A program made the position numbers and the translations under genes. The notes under the pieces are model-generated. The model did no database searches. It worked only from the letters and a program-made list of their open reading frames with translations, and was not told where the DNA came from. Of a stretch of 64,000 nt of DNA, positions 43,993-52,559 are shown piece by piece. Each line of letters opens with the position of its first letter. Position 1 is the first letter of the stretch. The stretch is from Methanobacterium_B sp963825335 (GTDB taxonomy: Archaea; Methanobacteriota; Methanobacteria; Methanobacteriales; Methanobacteriaceae). The stretch is taken from NCBI GenBank assembly GCA_963825335.1, contig CAWGSP010000001.1, positions 1,922,001 to 1,986,000 on the forward strand, read 5' to 3'.

Positions 43993-44703
43993 TCAGATTA
44001 TTTTGATGCCATTTGAATTTATTTCATAGCTTATAAATTGTGTGGGAGTTTTAGTGCTTCTCATTTTCACTATGTCCATGATACGTTCTCTTCGACCGGT
44101 ATAGGGATTTTCACGTTTCATCAATTTTAGAGCACCGTAAACAGAGAATAATGCTATTTCATTGAATTCTTTAGATGTTGCACTGTCTAGTATGACCATT
44201 GTTGTGATTCCCCTCTTTTTAAGTTCAAATATCAGGAGGTCAAATCTGTCTCTGAATTCGTATGGTGTCAGTTTAGCAGTATAACTTCCGATATTGTCTA
44301 TTATCAGTGTTTGAGTATCTTCCGGCAGATCTTTGATAAATTTGGAGAAATTGCCCTTTATTGCTCCTATATCTATACTCATCTCGGCTTCTGTTATCCG
44401 TGCTCTCACCGATGCGAGTTCAATAAATGTTAATAGACCATTATCATTTAATGATTTTAAATCCCATTTGAAACCTTCTCCTTGTGTATAAAGGTCTGAT
44501 GCGTCTTCTTCTGTGGTTATGTAAACAGTTTTAAGGTTTTGTTCGCAACTGCTTTTTGCCATTTGGAGTCCTAAAATTGTTTTTCCTGAACCAGCATCAC
44601 CTGTCACAAGCATGGATCTTCCCATTGGGAATCCGCCTGTAATGTCATCAATACCCTCTACACCACTTTTAATCCTTTTCAGATCAATTCCTCCTGTCAT
44701 CAT
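43993..44703 (-). CDS. KaiC-like RecA-superfamily ATPase
   Basis: A 236-residue single-domain KaiC/RadA-like ATPase. Walker A GDAGSGKTILGLQMA is near residue 37, a catalytic Glu pair (TTEEDAS) near residue 63, and Walker B TLIIDNIGSY near residue 130. Such proteins act in archaeal signalling; the archaellum protein ArlH has the same fold. It is encoded 34 nt after the response-regulator gene on the same strand, so the two probably work together. The first ATG (44703) is used, but AGGAGG (44689-44694) is ideally spaced for CTG 44682, which would give the usual short N-terminus. Confidence 0.83.
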   Translation of the reverse strand: MMTGGIDLKRIKSGVEGIDDITGGFPMGRSMLVTGDAGSGKTILGLQMAKSSCEQNLKTVYITTEEDASDLYTQGEGFKWDLKSLNDNGLLTFIELASVRARITEAEMSIDIGAIKGNFSKFIKDLPEDTQTLIIDNIGSYTAKLTPYEFRDRFDLLIFELKKRGITTMVILDSATSKEFNEIALFSVYGALKLMKRENPYTGRRERIMDIVKMRSTKTPTQFISYEINSNGIKII

Positions 44704-44737
44704 TATTGGTACTGTTTTATCACAGTTACATATATTC

Positions 44738-45988
44738 TTATTTTAATCTGAATTCAAACGTACAGTTATTTGCACAATCAGCCATACAACTGGATTGTTC
44801 TACTGTTCCTTCGATCGCTGTCCAGGTGAAACTTCTTATAACCATGGCCCTGCATATTAAACAAAACATGGGACTGTTATCTGCTTCCTCCAACCATGGG
44901 CAGTTAAGAAATTTAAGATAATATTTATCTTTTTCAATTATTTTACCGGTGTTTATACCGAGATTAAAGAGAAAATCAGAGATCCATGCCATATAACAGT
45001 TGAATAATGTTTCGTTATCTTGTTGACTTTCTGAACACTGTTTATATTCATTATCAAATTGATGTTTCATATTTTTTTCGAAACGGTCTGCAAAGCTTTT
45101 AGCAATATTATTTCTGACTTGTGGAGGAATGTTGGATGCAAATACAGGCAGTGCACTAACAAGAAAACTTGATAATTCTCCCCTTGCCTTTTCTTTCAAT
45201 AATTCTTCCCTTTCTTTTTCGGCCTTCCTTCTTTCGGTAATATCTCTGAAGATCAATGCAACTCCAATAATTTTCCCGCTTTTATCCCTAATTGGTGCGA
45301 TGCTGTCGTCGATTGGTATAATTTTACCTTCTCTTGTACGAAGGGTCTTTGGGTCGTTCAGATCAATGACTTCGTTGTTGTTCACGACATTTGATATCAT
45401 GTCTTCGATTGAATCGCCGTTCAAATTTTTAGTTGTGTTAAAGACTTCACTTAATGATTTTCCAAGGGACTCTGATTCATCCCAACCTGTTATTTTCATT
45501 GCAACAGGATTCATGAACTTGATCTTTCCAGCATCGTCTGTTGCAATAACAGCATCACCAATACTTTCAAGGGTGGTTGAAAGCCATTTTTCACTTTCTT
45601 TAAGTTTACTTTCCATTTTATGTTTGTAAAGTGCTACTTCAACTGCACTGTGAAGTTCCCTATCTTCAAACGGTTTTATTATGTAACCAAAAGGTTCTGT
45701 AACCTTGGCCCGTTTAAGAGTTTTCTCATCTGAATAAGCAGTTAAGTATACTACTGGAATATCCAAACTGTCGCGTATTTGTTGGGCAGCTTCAACACCA
45801 TCCATATCCCCTTTAAGAACTATATCCATGAGTACAATGTCCGGTTCAGTTTCTTCAGCCTTCCTTATGGCCCCTTCACCCGAGGGTGTTATTCCAGTAA
45901 CTGTATAACCGAGGCTTTCTGCTCGGTGTTTAATATCCATTGCTACTATACTTTCATCTTCAACCACAAGGATTTTTATGTTCTGCAT
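44738..45988 (-). CDS. Response regulator-PAS protein with methanogen output domain
   Basis: A 416-residue signalling protein. Residues 1-120 form a receiver domain (ILVVEDESIVAMDIKHRAESLGY; phosphoacceptor Asp in DIVLMDIVLKG). Residues ~130-260 form a PAS domain (LESIGDAVIATDDAGKIKFMNPVAMKITG ... IFRDITERRKAE). The C-terminal ~150 residues match the methanogen output domain type, with conserved cysteines in NCPW, MFCLIC and NCTFEF that also occur in the protein at 58585. No kinase or DNA-binding domain. First gene of an operon with the KaiC-like ATPase. Confidence 0.85.
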   Translation of the reverse strand: MQNIKILVVEDESIVAMDIKHRAESLGYTVTGITPSGEGAIRKAEETEPDIVLMDIVLKGDMDGVEAAQQIRDSLDIPVVYLTAYSDEKTLKRAKVTEPFGYIIKPFEDRELHSAVEVALYKHKMESKLKESEKWLSTTLESIGDAVIATDDAGKIKFMNPVAMKITGWDESESLGKSLSEVFNTTKNLNGDSIEDMISNVVNNNEVIDLNDPKTLRTREGKIIPIDDSIAPIRDKSGKIIGVALIFRDITERRKAEKEREELLKEKARGELSSFLVSALPVFASNIPPQVRNNIAKSFADRFEKNMKHQFDNEYKQCSESQQDNETLFNCYMAWISDFLFNLGINTGKIIEKDKYYLKFLNCPWLEEADNSPMFCLICRAMVIRSFTWTAIEGTVEQSSCMADCANNCTFEFRLK

Positions 45989-46168
45989 GATATTTTCCCT
46001 TTTTTTTATTAATTATGTGTAACCAGATTTTTTTTATTTTAAATGTTAGGTTATAGTTGTTAGTTATGGTTTATCTTGGTGTGCAGTAGTTTTTAATCCA
46101 ACATCATCGAAAATTTATCATTTAAACTCATTTGATCCGATTATTTTTTCTTTATCATCAATTTTATC

Positions 46169-47947
46169 TTATTGCAAGTTGTTATTATAATTTCTTTTTA
46201 GGTAATCATGAATATCTTTTGCGAGTTTAGTACTTATGCCATCAACCTTGGCAATATCATCTGCACTGGCAGATCGAATACTGTTAACATCACCAAAGTA
46301 TTTTAGTAGATTGATTTTACGTTTGTTCCCAACACCTGGTATGCTGTCGAGAATTGATTTTTCGATTTCTTTAGATCTTAATTTCTTGTGATATGATACA
46401 GCAAATCTATGGGCTTCATCCCTTATTCTCTGCAGTAGTAACAGAGCTTCTGAAGTTTTTGGCAAGATTAGTGGACTTGGTGTTTGGGGTATGAAAACAT
46501 GTTCAAATTCTTTGGCAAGACCTATAACTGGCACATCATCCATTCCTATGGATTTGAAAACGTCTGTTGCTATGTTAAGCTGACCTTTACCTCCGTCAAC
46601 AAGCACAAGATCAGGTTCGGGAGTATCGGAGGTCATATGATTGGTGTATCTGCGTTCTAATACTTCTCGCATCATGGCATAATCATCTGGTCCAGGGGTT
46701 TGGATTTTATATTTTCTGTAGCTGTTCTTTTTAGGTGTTCCATTTTCGAAAACAACCATTGAAGCAACGGCCAATTTTCCACTGATATTAGAAATGTCAA
46801 ATGCTTCTATACGTTTTGGTATTTTGGGTATTCCCAAATATTTTTTAAGGTCGACTAGAGCCCCTTTAACTTCTTTTTGGTGGTTGAGTATTATTTCAGC
46901 ATTTTTTGATACCATTCTGACCAGTCTGTAACCAACACCATCTGAGGGTACTTCGATCGACACAGGTGCTTCTCTTTTTTCTGAAAGCCATTCTTCTATT
47001 AGTTTAAGGTCTTCAACATTTTTTTTCACTATTATTTCGGCTGGGACATGTCTTGGTCCTGTGTAATACTGTTTGAGGAATGCTGATATTATCTTTTCTT
47101 CAGATGTGTTTTCTGCCCCGCTCATGAGGAAATCGTCCTTTCCAATTATTTTTCCCTCACGCACCGAGAAAACCACTACACAGGCCAGTTCTTTATCTGA
47201 AGCCGATGCAATCACATCTTGGTCAAGACTCCTTGTAAATTCCATCTTCTGTTTTTCGAGTACACCATCAACAGATCCTATCTGATCCCTCAACACTGCA
47301 GCTTTTTCATATTCATGATTTTTAGCAGCTTCATCCATCTCTTTTTTTAATGCGGCCATTATTTCATCGAATTTACCCTCAAAAAACATTGAAACATTGT
47401 CAACCAACTTTTTATAATTTTCTTCGGTTATTTTTTTATCGCATGGTGCATTGCAAAGGTCAATCTGATAATTCAAACAAGGTCCGTCCATGCGTTTACA
47501 ATCCCGAACTTTGAAAAGTGCTTTTAAAAATTTAACCATTTTACGAAGTGGATTTGCTTCTGGGAATGGTCCATAGTAGTATGAGCCATCATCGATTACC
47601 CTGCGGGTTATGAGAACCCTTGGAAATCTTTCGTTTGTGACTTGGATATATGGATATCGCTTATCATCCTTTAAACGTATGTTGTACCGTGGCATATGTT
47701 TTTTTATCAGATTAGATTCCAGAATAAGAGCTTCTTTTTCTGTATCCGTTACCATATATTCCATGTGGTGGAACTGACGCATCAATGCCCTGGTTTTTGG
47801 ATCAAGGTCTTGACGGAAGTATGATTTCACACGTTTTTTCAGGGATTTAGCCTTGCCAACATAGAGGATACGGTCTTCTGCATCCTTCATCAAATATACA
47901 CCAGGAACTAATGGTAAATCATCCGGGTCATTACTTTTAATAGCCAA
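46169..47947 (-). CDS. uvrC: UvrABC excinuclease subunit C
   Basis: A 592-residue bacterial-type UvrC. N-terminal GIY-YIG nuclease (PGVYLMKDAEDRILYVGKAKSLKKRVKSYFR), UVR motif near residue 205, the RNase H-like endonuclease half (EAFDISNISGKLAVASMVVF; DLVLVDGGKGQLN) and two C-terminal helix-hairpin-helix motifs (LDSIPGVGNKRKINLLKYFG). It makes both incisions around DNA lesions with UvrB. TTG start. uvrB and uvrA are about 2.6 kb away on the other strand. Confidence 0.95.
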   Translation of the reverse strand: MAIKSNDPDDLPLVPGVYLMKDAEDRILYVGKAKSLKKRVKSYFRQDLDPKTRALMRQFHHMEYMVTDTEKEALILESNLIKKHMPRYNIRLKDDKRYPYIQVTNERFPRVLITRRVIDDGSYYYGPFPEANPLRKMVKFLKALFKVRDCKRMDGPCLNYQIDLCNAPCDKKITEENYKKLVDNVSMFFEGKFDEIMAALKKEMDEAAKNHEYEKAAVLRDQIGSVDGVLEKQKMEFTRSLDQDVIASASDKELACVVVFSVREGKIIGKDDFLMSGAENTSEEKIISAFLKQYYTGPRHVPAEIIVKKNVEDLKLIEEWLSEKREAPVSIEVPSDGVGYRLVRMVSKNAEIILNHQKEVKGALVDLKKYLGIPKIPKRIEAFDISNISGKLAVASMVVFENGTPKKNSYRKYKIQTPGPDDYAMMREVLERRYTNHMTSDTPEPDLVLVDGGKGQLNIATDVFKSIGMDDVPVIGLAKEFEHVFIPQTPSPLILPKTSEALLLLQRIRDEAHRFAVSYHKKLRSKEIEKSILDSIPGVGNKRKINLLKYFGDVNSIRSASADDIAKVDGISTKLAKDIHDYLKRNYNNNLQ

Positions 47948-48324
47948 TTTCTCATCTCATACATGTTAGAAAACTTAATTTTTTTTGATCTCACATTAAA
48001 ATTTTATGATAGTTATAATTACAATAATTTGTTTAATACGATATAACCTTATACAAAGTGTTAACAATTCCAACTTATTTTATATACGTTCTGGCGAATA
48101 GTATGAATTACTGTTGATGATTTGGGTTTACAAATTTTCAAAACAGGTTTAAAAAAAGGCTAATCTATTGTTTTCTATCAATTTACCTAGAAAATGCGAT
48201 AATATTTTCCCAATATCTAATGTCATATTTTGGAAAATGATCGGTCGGTTAATTTATTTTTATTGAGGAAATGAATTTTACTCGTGAGGGTAAAAAAAAA
48301 GAAACGGGAAATTGAATTCGGTTT
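47948..48324. other. Non-coding gap
   Basis: About 380 nt, AT-rich, between uvrC and the end of the adhesin-like gene, both read from the minus strand. I see no gene or convincing structure beyond A-runs at 48291-48300 that provide minus-strand T-runs. Confidence 0.45.
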
Positions 48325-49827
48325 TTATTTGTATTTCCTAGTTGAAATGAGACCTGCAGCTAATGATAGTGCACCAGTTACCAATGGAATGATTGGTGCA
48401 CCAGTATTCTGCATCGGCACAGTTTTCACATGGTTAATACTAAAAGCAGTTAATGGAGTTGTGCCATTGCTGTACTTACTTTTGTTAACTGTTAAATTAG
48501 AATTCGATGTGATGTTGGTGTAGACTGTTTGATTATCGATTGTTGCACCAATAATATCCAAATTGTTTGATGTGTATGTTGAATTTGCGATACCATCTAT
48601 TACAATAGTATTTATCGGGTTTAGATTGTTATTGTTTGCAGTAGAGAAAGATACAAGTATATCTTCCGGTAATAATGGAGCGACTGACTGTCCTTCATTA
48701 TCAGTTAATAAGGATGCATATATGGTTGAACTTCCATTGGTTAATGGGGTTGAAGATATGGTTAATATTATCCATGGATCATAGATCAAAGTCCATTCTC
48801 GGTTATTAACAATATCGTTACCATCTGCATTTGGTGTATTGGTTCCCCACCAGTTGAGTGTTGCATTTATTGTTCCATTATCATTGTAGATATCATTTCC
48901 CGTGGTTGCGGTGTTGTTGAGAATTCTGTTATAATTTAATGTCGCATTACCAGCATTGTAAAGTACCCCGCCGATAGTTGCATTGTTACCGTAGAAAGTG
49001 CTGCTGGTTACAGTTAAATTACCATAGATGTTGTAGATGGCCCCTCCAGTATATGTTGCATTGTTATCTATGAACGTACTTTTAGTATCAGATAAATTAC
49101 ACGTGTTCCAGATGGCCGCACCCTGATATGCTGTGTTGTTGATGAATGTACAGTTAGTTTCAGTTAGATTACCATTACGATTAGCGATGGCTCCACCCAT
49201 ACCACTTGCAGAGTTGTTGATGAATAGGGTGTTGAATTCGAACACAGTACCCAAACTATTATCGATGGCCCCACCATCCAAGGCAGTGTTGTCGGTGAAT
49301 TTACTGTTTTTTATAGTTAAATTACCGAAGTTATTAACGGCTCCAAAGGGAGCTGTAGAATCTGTGATTGTGCAGTTATTTATCATCAGAGTACCAAAAT
49401 TAGTAATAGATCCGCTCGTGATTGTCAGATTTTCCAATGTTAGTGTTATTCCTGCGGGTATTTCGAATAGGTTTGTATATTTTGCACTGATTATAGTGTT
49501 GGTCTGGCCTTGCCCAATGAGTGTCATATTGGAATTGATAGTCATAAAAGATTCGTTATAGAAGCCATTGGCTATATATATGGTTCCATTATTCTCGACT
49601 GTACTTGTAGCATTCATTATCGTAGCTTTAGGTCCGTTTCCAGTTGTAGTATTGTGGGTGGCAGACAAACCGTTCCAATTATCATTTCCATGTATGCTTA
49701 CGTAAATAGTTGAGTTGTTGGCAGTGGCTGCTGATGATGCACCCGATAGACTAACAGAAATGAAGCATATGAATCCTAAAAATAAAATATATTTTAAACT
49801 TGTATTAGTTCCAAAAATCTTGTTCAC
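48325..49827 (-). CDS. Adhesin-like surface protein with parallel beta-helix
   Basis: A 500-residue secreted protein. Signal peptide at about residues 1-34 (hydrophobic YILFLGFICFISVSLSG, then ASSA). Residues ~40-330 form a right-handed beta-helix made of polymorphic-repeat units such as GGAIxN, NCTFINNTA and STFYGNNATIGG. An Ig-like linker follows (~340-460). The C-terminus PMQNTGAPIIPLVTGALSLAAGLISTRKYK resembles a wall-sorting signal: an MQxTG motif, hydrophobic helix and basic tail. Similar adhesin-like proteins are common in Methanobacteriales surfaces. GTG start embedded in AAGAGGGGGG. Confidence 0.85.
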   Translation of the reverse strand: MNKIFGTNTSLKYILFLGFICFISVSLSGASSAATANNSTIYVSIHGNDNWNGLSATHNTTTGNGPKATIMNATSTVENNGTIYIANGFYNESFMTINSNMTLIGQGQTNTIISAKYTNLFEIPAGITLTLENLTITSGSITNFGTLMINNCTITDSTAPFGAVNNFGNLTIKNSKFTDNTALDGGAIDNSLGTVFEFNTLFINNSASGMGGAIANRNGNLTETNCTFINNTAYQGAAIWNTCNLSDTKSTFIDNNATYTGGAIYNIYGNLTVTSSTFYGNNATIGGVLYNAGNATLNYNRILNNTATTGNDIYNDNGTINATLNWWGTNTPNADGNDIVNNREWTLIYDPWIILTISSTPLTNGSSTIYASLLTDNEGQSVAPLLPEDILVSFSTANNNNLNPINTIVIDGIANSTYTSNNLDIIGATIDNQTVYTNITSNSNLTVNKSKYSNGTTPLTAFSINHVKTVPMQNTGAPIIPLVTGALSLAAGLISTRKYK

Positions 49828-50600
49828 CCCCCTCTTATTATTTTAATCTTATCTCGATATTAGATAATATTTAATAAAAGATATTAATTGTTATTACAAT
49901 CAAATAGAAAAGCTTTTAAATAATAAATACAATTTTGCAAGTAAAATCACATAAAACTTTGATATACTGAAGATTTGGTTTTATAAGAAATTATTATGTT
50001 CTGAAATTATTATGTAACCCCACGAGAAGTAGGAGATATTAATAGATCTTCTTTTTTTGGCTTTTCACGCTATTCCAACTAGTTTTAAGGTTACAAATGA
50101 ATAATATTTATTGACACAAAGTTGTTAGCAGTTATTAAGGGTCAGTGGATTTTAAAAAATTAAGATATTTAATAAGTGAAAATAAATAATTTTGTATTAT
50201 TATATTAATTTGATTAATCATGTTTTATTCTTAATGTTCGGTAGCATACATACTAAAGATTATATGTTCCGGATCACTATTAGTATTAAAGACAATACTC
50301 ATAGATGTATTACTATAATTACTAAAATTATGAAATCTTATATTATGAACTGTTTAGATACATAAATATGTTTAAATAACATAAGGTTATAATAATAGTA
50401 TATTCAAAAATAGTATAATAAAACAGAATTTATTTAAATTAAGCACGTATCTATAATAATATTATCAAATATGATTAAGTTCGAGTCATTATGGTAAATT
50501 AATAATTGTATTGCTATTTCTAGAAGACTTAGATAATAAAATCTATGTCCGATTAAAAATTTAAGCTGTTTATTTTTTTTAATATGAGGGGAATATAAAA
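49828..50600. other. Long divergent intergenic region
   Basis: About 770 nt, strongly AT-rich, between the divergent adhesin-like and uvrB genes. It must hold both promoters. Repeated TATA-like tracts and half-palindromes occur (for example around 50340-50460), but I see no gene, tRNA or clear repeat. Confidence 0.5.
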
Positions 50601-52553
50601 ATGTCAGAATTTAAACTTACATCATCTTATAAACCATTGGGGGACCAACCAAAGGCTATAGATTCCATATCAAATGGCATCAAAAAGGGTTTGAAACATC
50701 AAACATTGCTGGGTGTAACTGGGTCTGGTAAAACATTCACAATGGCCAATGTTATAAAGGAGGTGCAAAAACCCACACTAGTAATCTCACACAACAAAAC
50801 ACTCGCAGCCCAATTATACGAAGAATTTAAAGAATTTTTCCCAAACAATGCAGTCGAATACTTTGTTAGTTATTATGATTATTACCAGCCAGAAGCATAC
50901 ATTGCACAATCAGACACATACATTGACAAGGAAGCTTCGATAAACGATGAAATTGACATGATGAGGCATTCAACAACACAATCACTACTTTCGCGTGATG
51001 ATGTCATAGTTGTTAGCAGTGTTTCTTGTATATACGGTATAGGATCACCGGAAGATTACGGTGGACAAGTACTTTCAGTTGAAATGGGTGATGAAACAGG
51101 CAGAGAAAAAATAATATCCACCCTGGTACAGATGCAGTATGAGCGAAATGATATAGATTTCACAAGGGGAAAATTTCGTGTGAGGGGTGATGTGATAGAA
51201 ATACATCCTGCACATGGAAACACAGGCATCAGAATAGAATTATTTGGCGATGCCGTCGATAAAATTTCCATGATAGACCCACTCTTAGGAAGTGTTAAAA
51301 GAGAAATGGATCGTGTGGTTGTTTTTCCAGCCAAACACTTTGTAACAACAAAGGATAAAATAAAAACAGCTGTCAAAGATATTGAAGAAGAACTTGAAGA
51401 AAGACTCATTGTTCTACACTCTCAGAACAAACTCGTGGAAGCCCAACGGTTAGAACAAAGAACCAGATTTGATATTGAAATGCTGCTTGAAATGGGTTAC
51501 TGTACAGGTATAGAAAATTATTCAATGCATCTCTCAGCCAGAAAATGGGGCGAAACACCCTACACACTCCTCAAATATTTCCCTGACGATTTTTTGACCA
51601 TAATAGATGAGTCACATGTAACAGTACCACAAATAGGCGGTATGTATGCAGGTGATAGGGCACGTAAAGATTCACTGGTAAATTATGGCTTCAGACTACC
51701 ATCAGCACGTGAGAACAGACCCCTCAAGTTTCCGGAGTTTGAAAGGTTACAAAACCAAGTACTATATGTTTCTGCTACACCCGCAAAATATGAACTAGGC
51801 ATGAGTCAGAATGTGGTGGAACAGATCATAAGACCAACGGGTCTTGTTGATCCAGAGATTATAATCAAACCAGTCAAAGGACAGGTTGACCATCTTTTAG
51901 GTGAAATTAAACGTAAGGTCAAGGATAATCAAAGGGTGCTTGTTACCACACTGACCAAGAAAATGGCCGAAGATCTCACAGATTACTACGCCAAGGTAGG
52001 TATCAAGGTCAGATATCTGCACTCAGAAATAACTACCCTCGAGAGGATCGATATCATAGACGAGCTCAGAAGGGGATCATTCGATTGTCTTGTCGGTGTT
52101 AACCTTCTAAGAGAAGGCCTAGACCTTCCAGAGGTTTCACTCGTAGGCATACTAGATGCAGATAAGGAAGGATTTTTAAGGTCGCAGACCTCACTCATAC
52201 AAACCATTGGAAGAGCATCAAGGAATATAGATGGTCAGGTTGTTATATATGCTGATCATATTACCGAATCAATAAAATCGGCCGTTGAAATCACCACCAA
52301 CAGGCGTAAGATACAAACAGCATACAACAAAAAGCATAATATAATGCCCAAAACTGTTGTGAGAACTGTTAAAGAAAAAATCAAGAAGGATGTTAAACTT
52401 AAAGATAATATCAAAAATATTCCTAAAGATGAATTGATACTGTTAGTACAGGACCTTGAGGACGAGATGAAAAAAGCAGCACTCAAACTAGACTTTGAAA
52501 CTGCTGCCAAGATCAGGGACAAAATTCAATATTTAGGAGCCTCAAACGGATGA
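50601..52553 (+). CDS. uvrB: UvrABC excinuclease subunit B
   Basis: A 650-residue helicase-like protein. Walker A GVTGSGKTFTMANVI near residue 40, the damage-sensing beta-hairpin region YYDYYQPEAYIAQSDTYI near residue 95, DEAD-like IIDESHVTVPQIGGMY near 335, the QxxGRxxR motif (QTIGRASRN) near 540, and a C-terminal UVR motif that contacts UvrC (DLEDEMKKAALKLDFETAAKIRD). Ribosome site GAGGGGAA. uvrA follows six nucleotides later. Bacterial-type and probably acquired by transfer in an ancestor. Confidence 0.96.
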   Translation: MSEFKLTSSYKPLGDQPKAIDSISNGIKKGLKHQTLLGVTGSGKTFTMANVIKEVQKPTLVISHNKTLAAQLYEEFKEFFPNNAVEYFVSYYDYYQPEAYIAQSDTYIDKEASINDEIDMMRHSTTQSLLSRDDVIVVSSVSCIYGIGSPEDYGGQVLSVEMGDETGREKIISTLVQMQYERNDIDFTRGKFRVRGDVIEIHPAHGNTGIRIELFGDAVDKISMIDPLLGSVKREMDRVVVFPAKHFVTTKDKIKTAVKDIEEELEERLIVLHSQNKLVEAQRLEQRTRFDIEMLLEMGYCTGIENYSMHLSARKWGETPYTLLKYFPDDFLTIIDESHVTVPQIGGMYAGDRARKDSLVNYGFRLPSARENRPLKFPEFERLQNQVLYVSATPAKYELGMSQNVVEQIIRPTGLVDPEIIIKPVKGQVDHLLGEIKRKVKDNQRVLVTTLTKKMAEDLTDYYAKVGIKVRYLHSEITTLERIDIIDELRRGSFDCLVGVNLLREGLDLPEVSLVGILDADKEGFLRSQTSLIQTIGRASRNIDGQVVIYADHITESIKSAVEITTNRRKIQTAYNKKHNIMPKTVVRTVKEKIKKDVKLKDNIKNIPKDELILLVQDLEDEMKKAALKLDFETAAKIRDKIQYLGASNG

Positions 52554-52559
52554 AATAAC

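Noticed and set aside
50041..50110. Possible tRNA-like or hairpin structure in the uvrB upstream region
   Set aside because: GAAG/CTTC pairs and a G-rich patch are present, but no cloverleaf, T-loop GTTCRANNC or acceptor stem could be formed.
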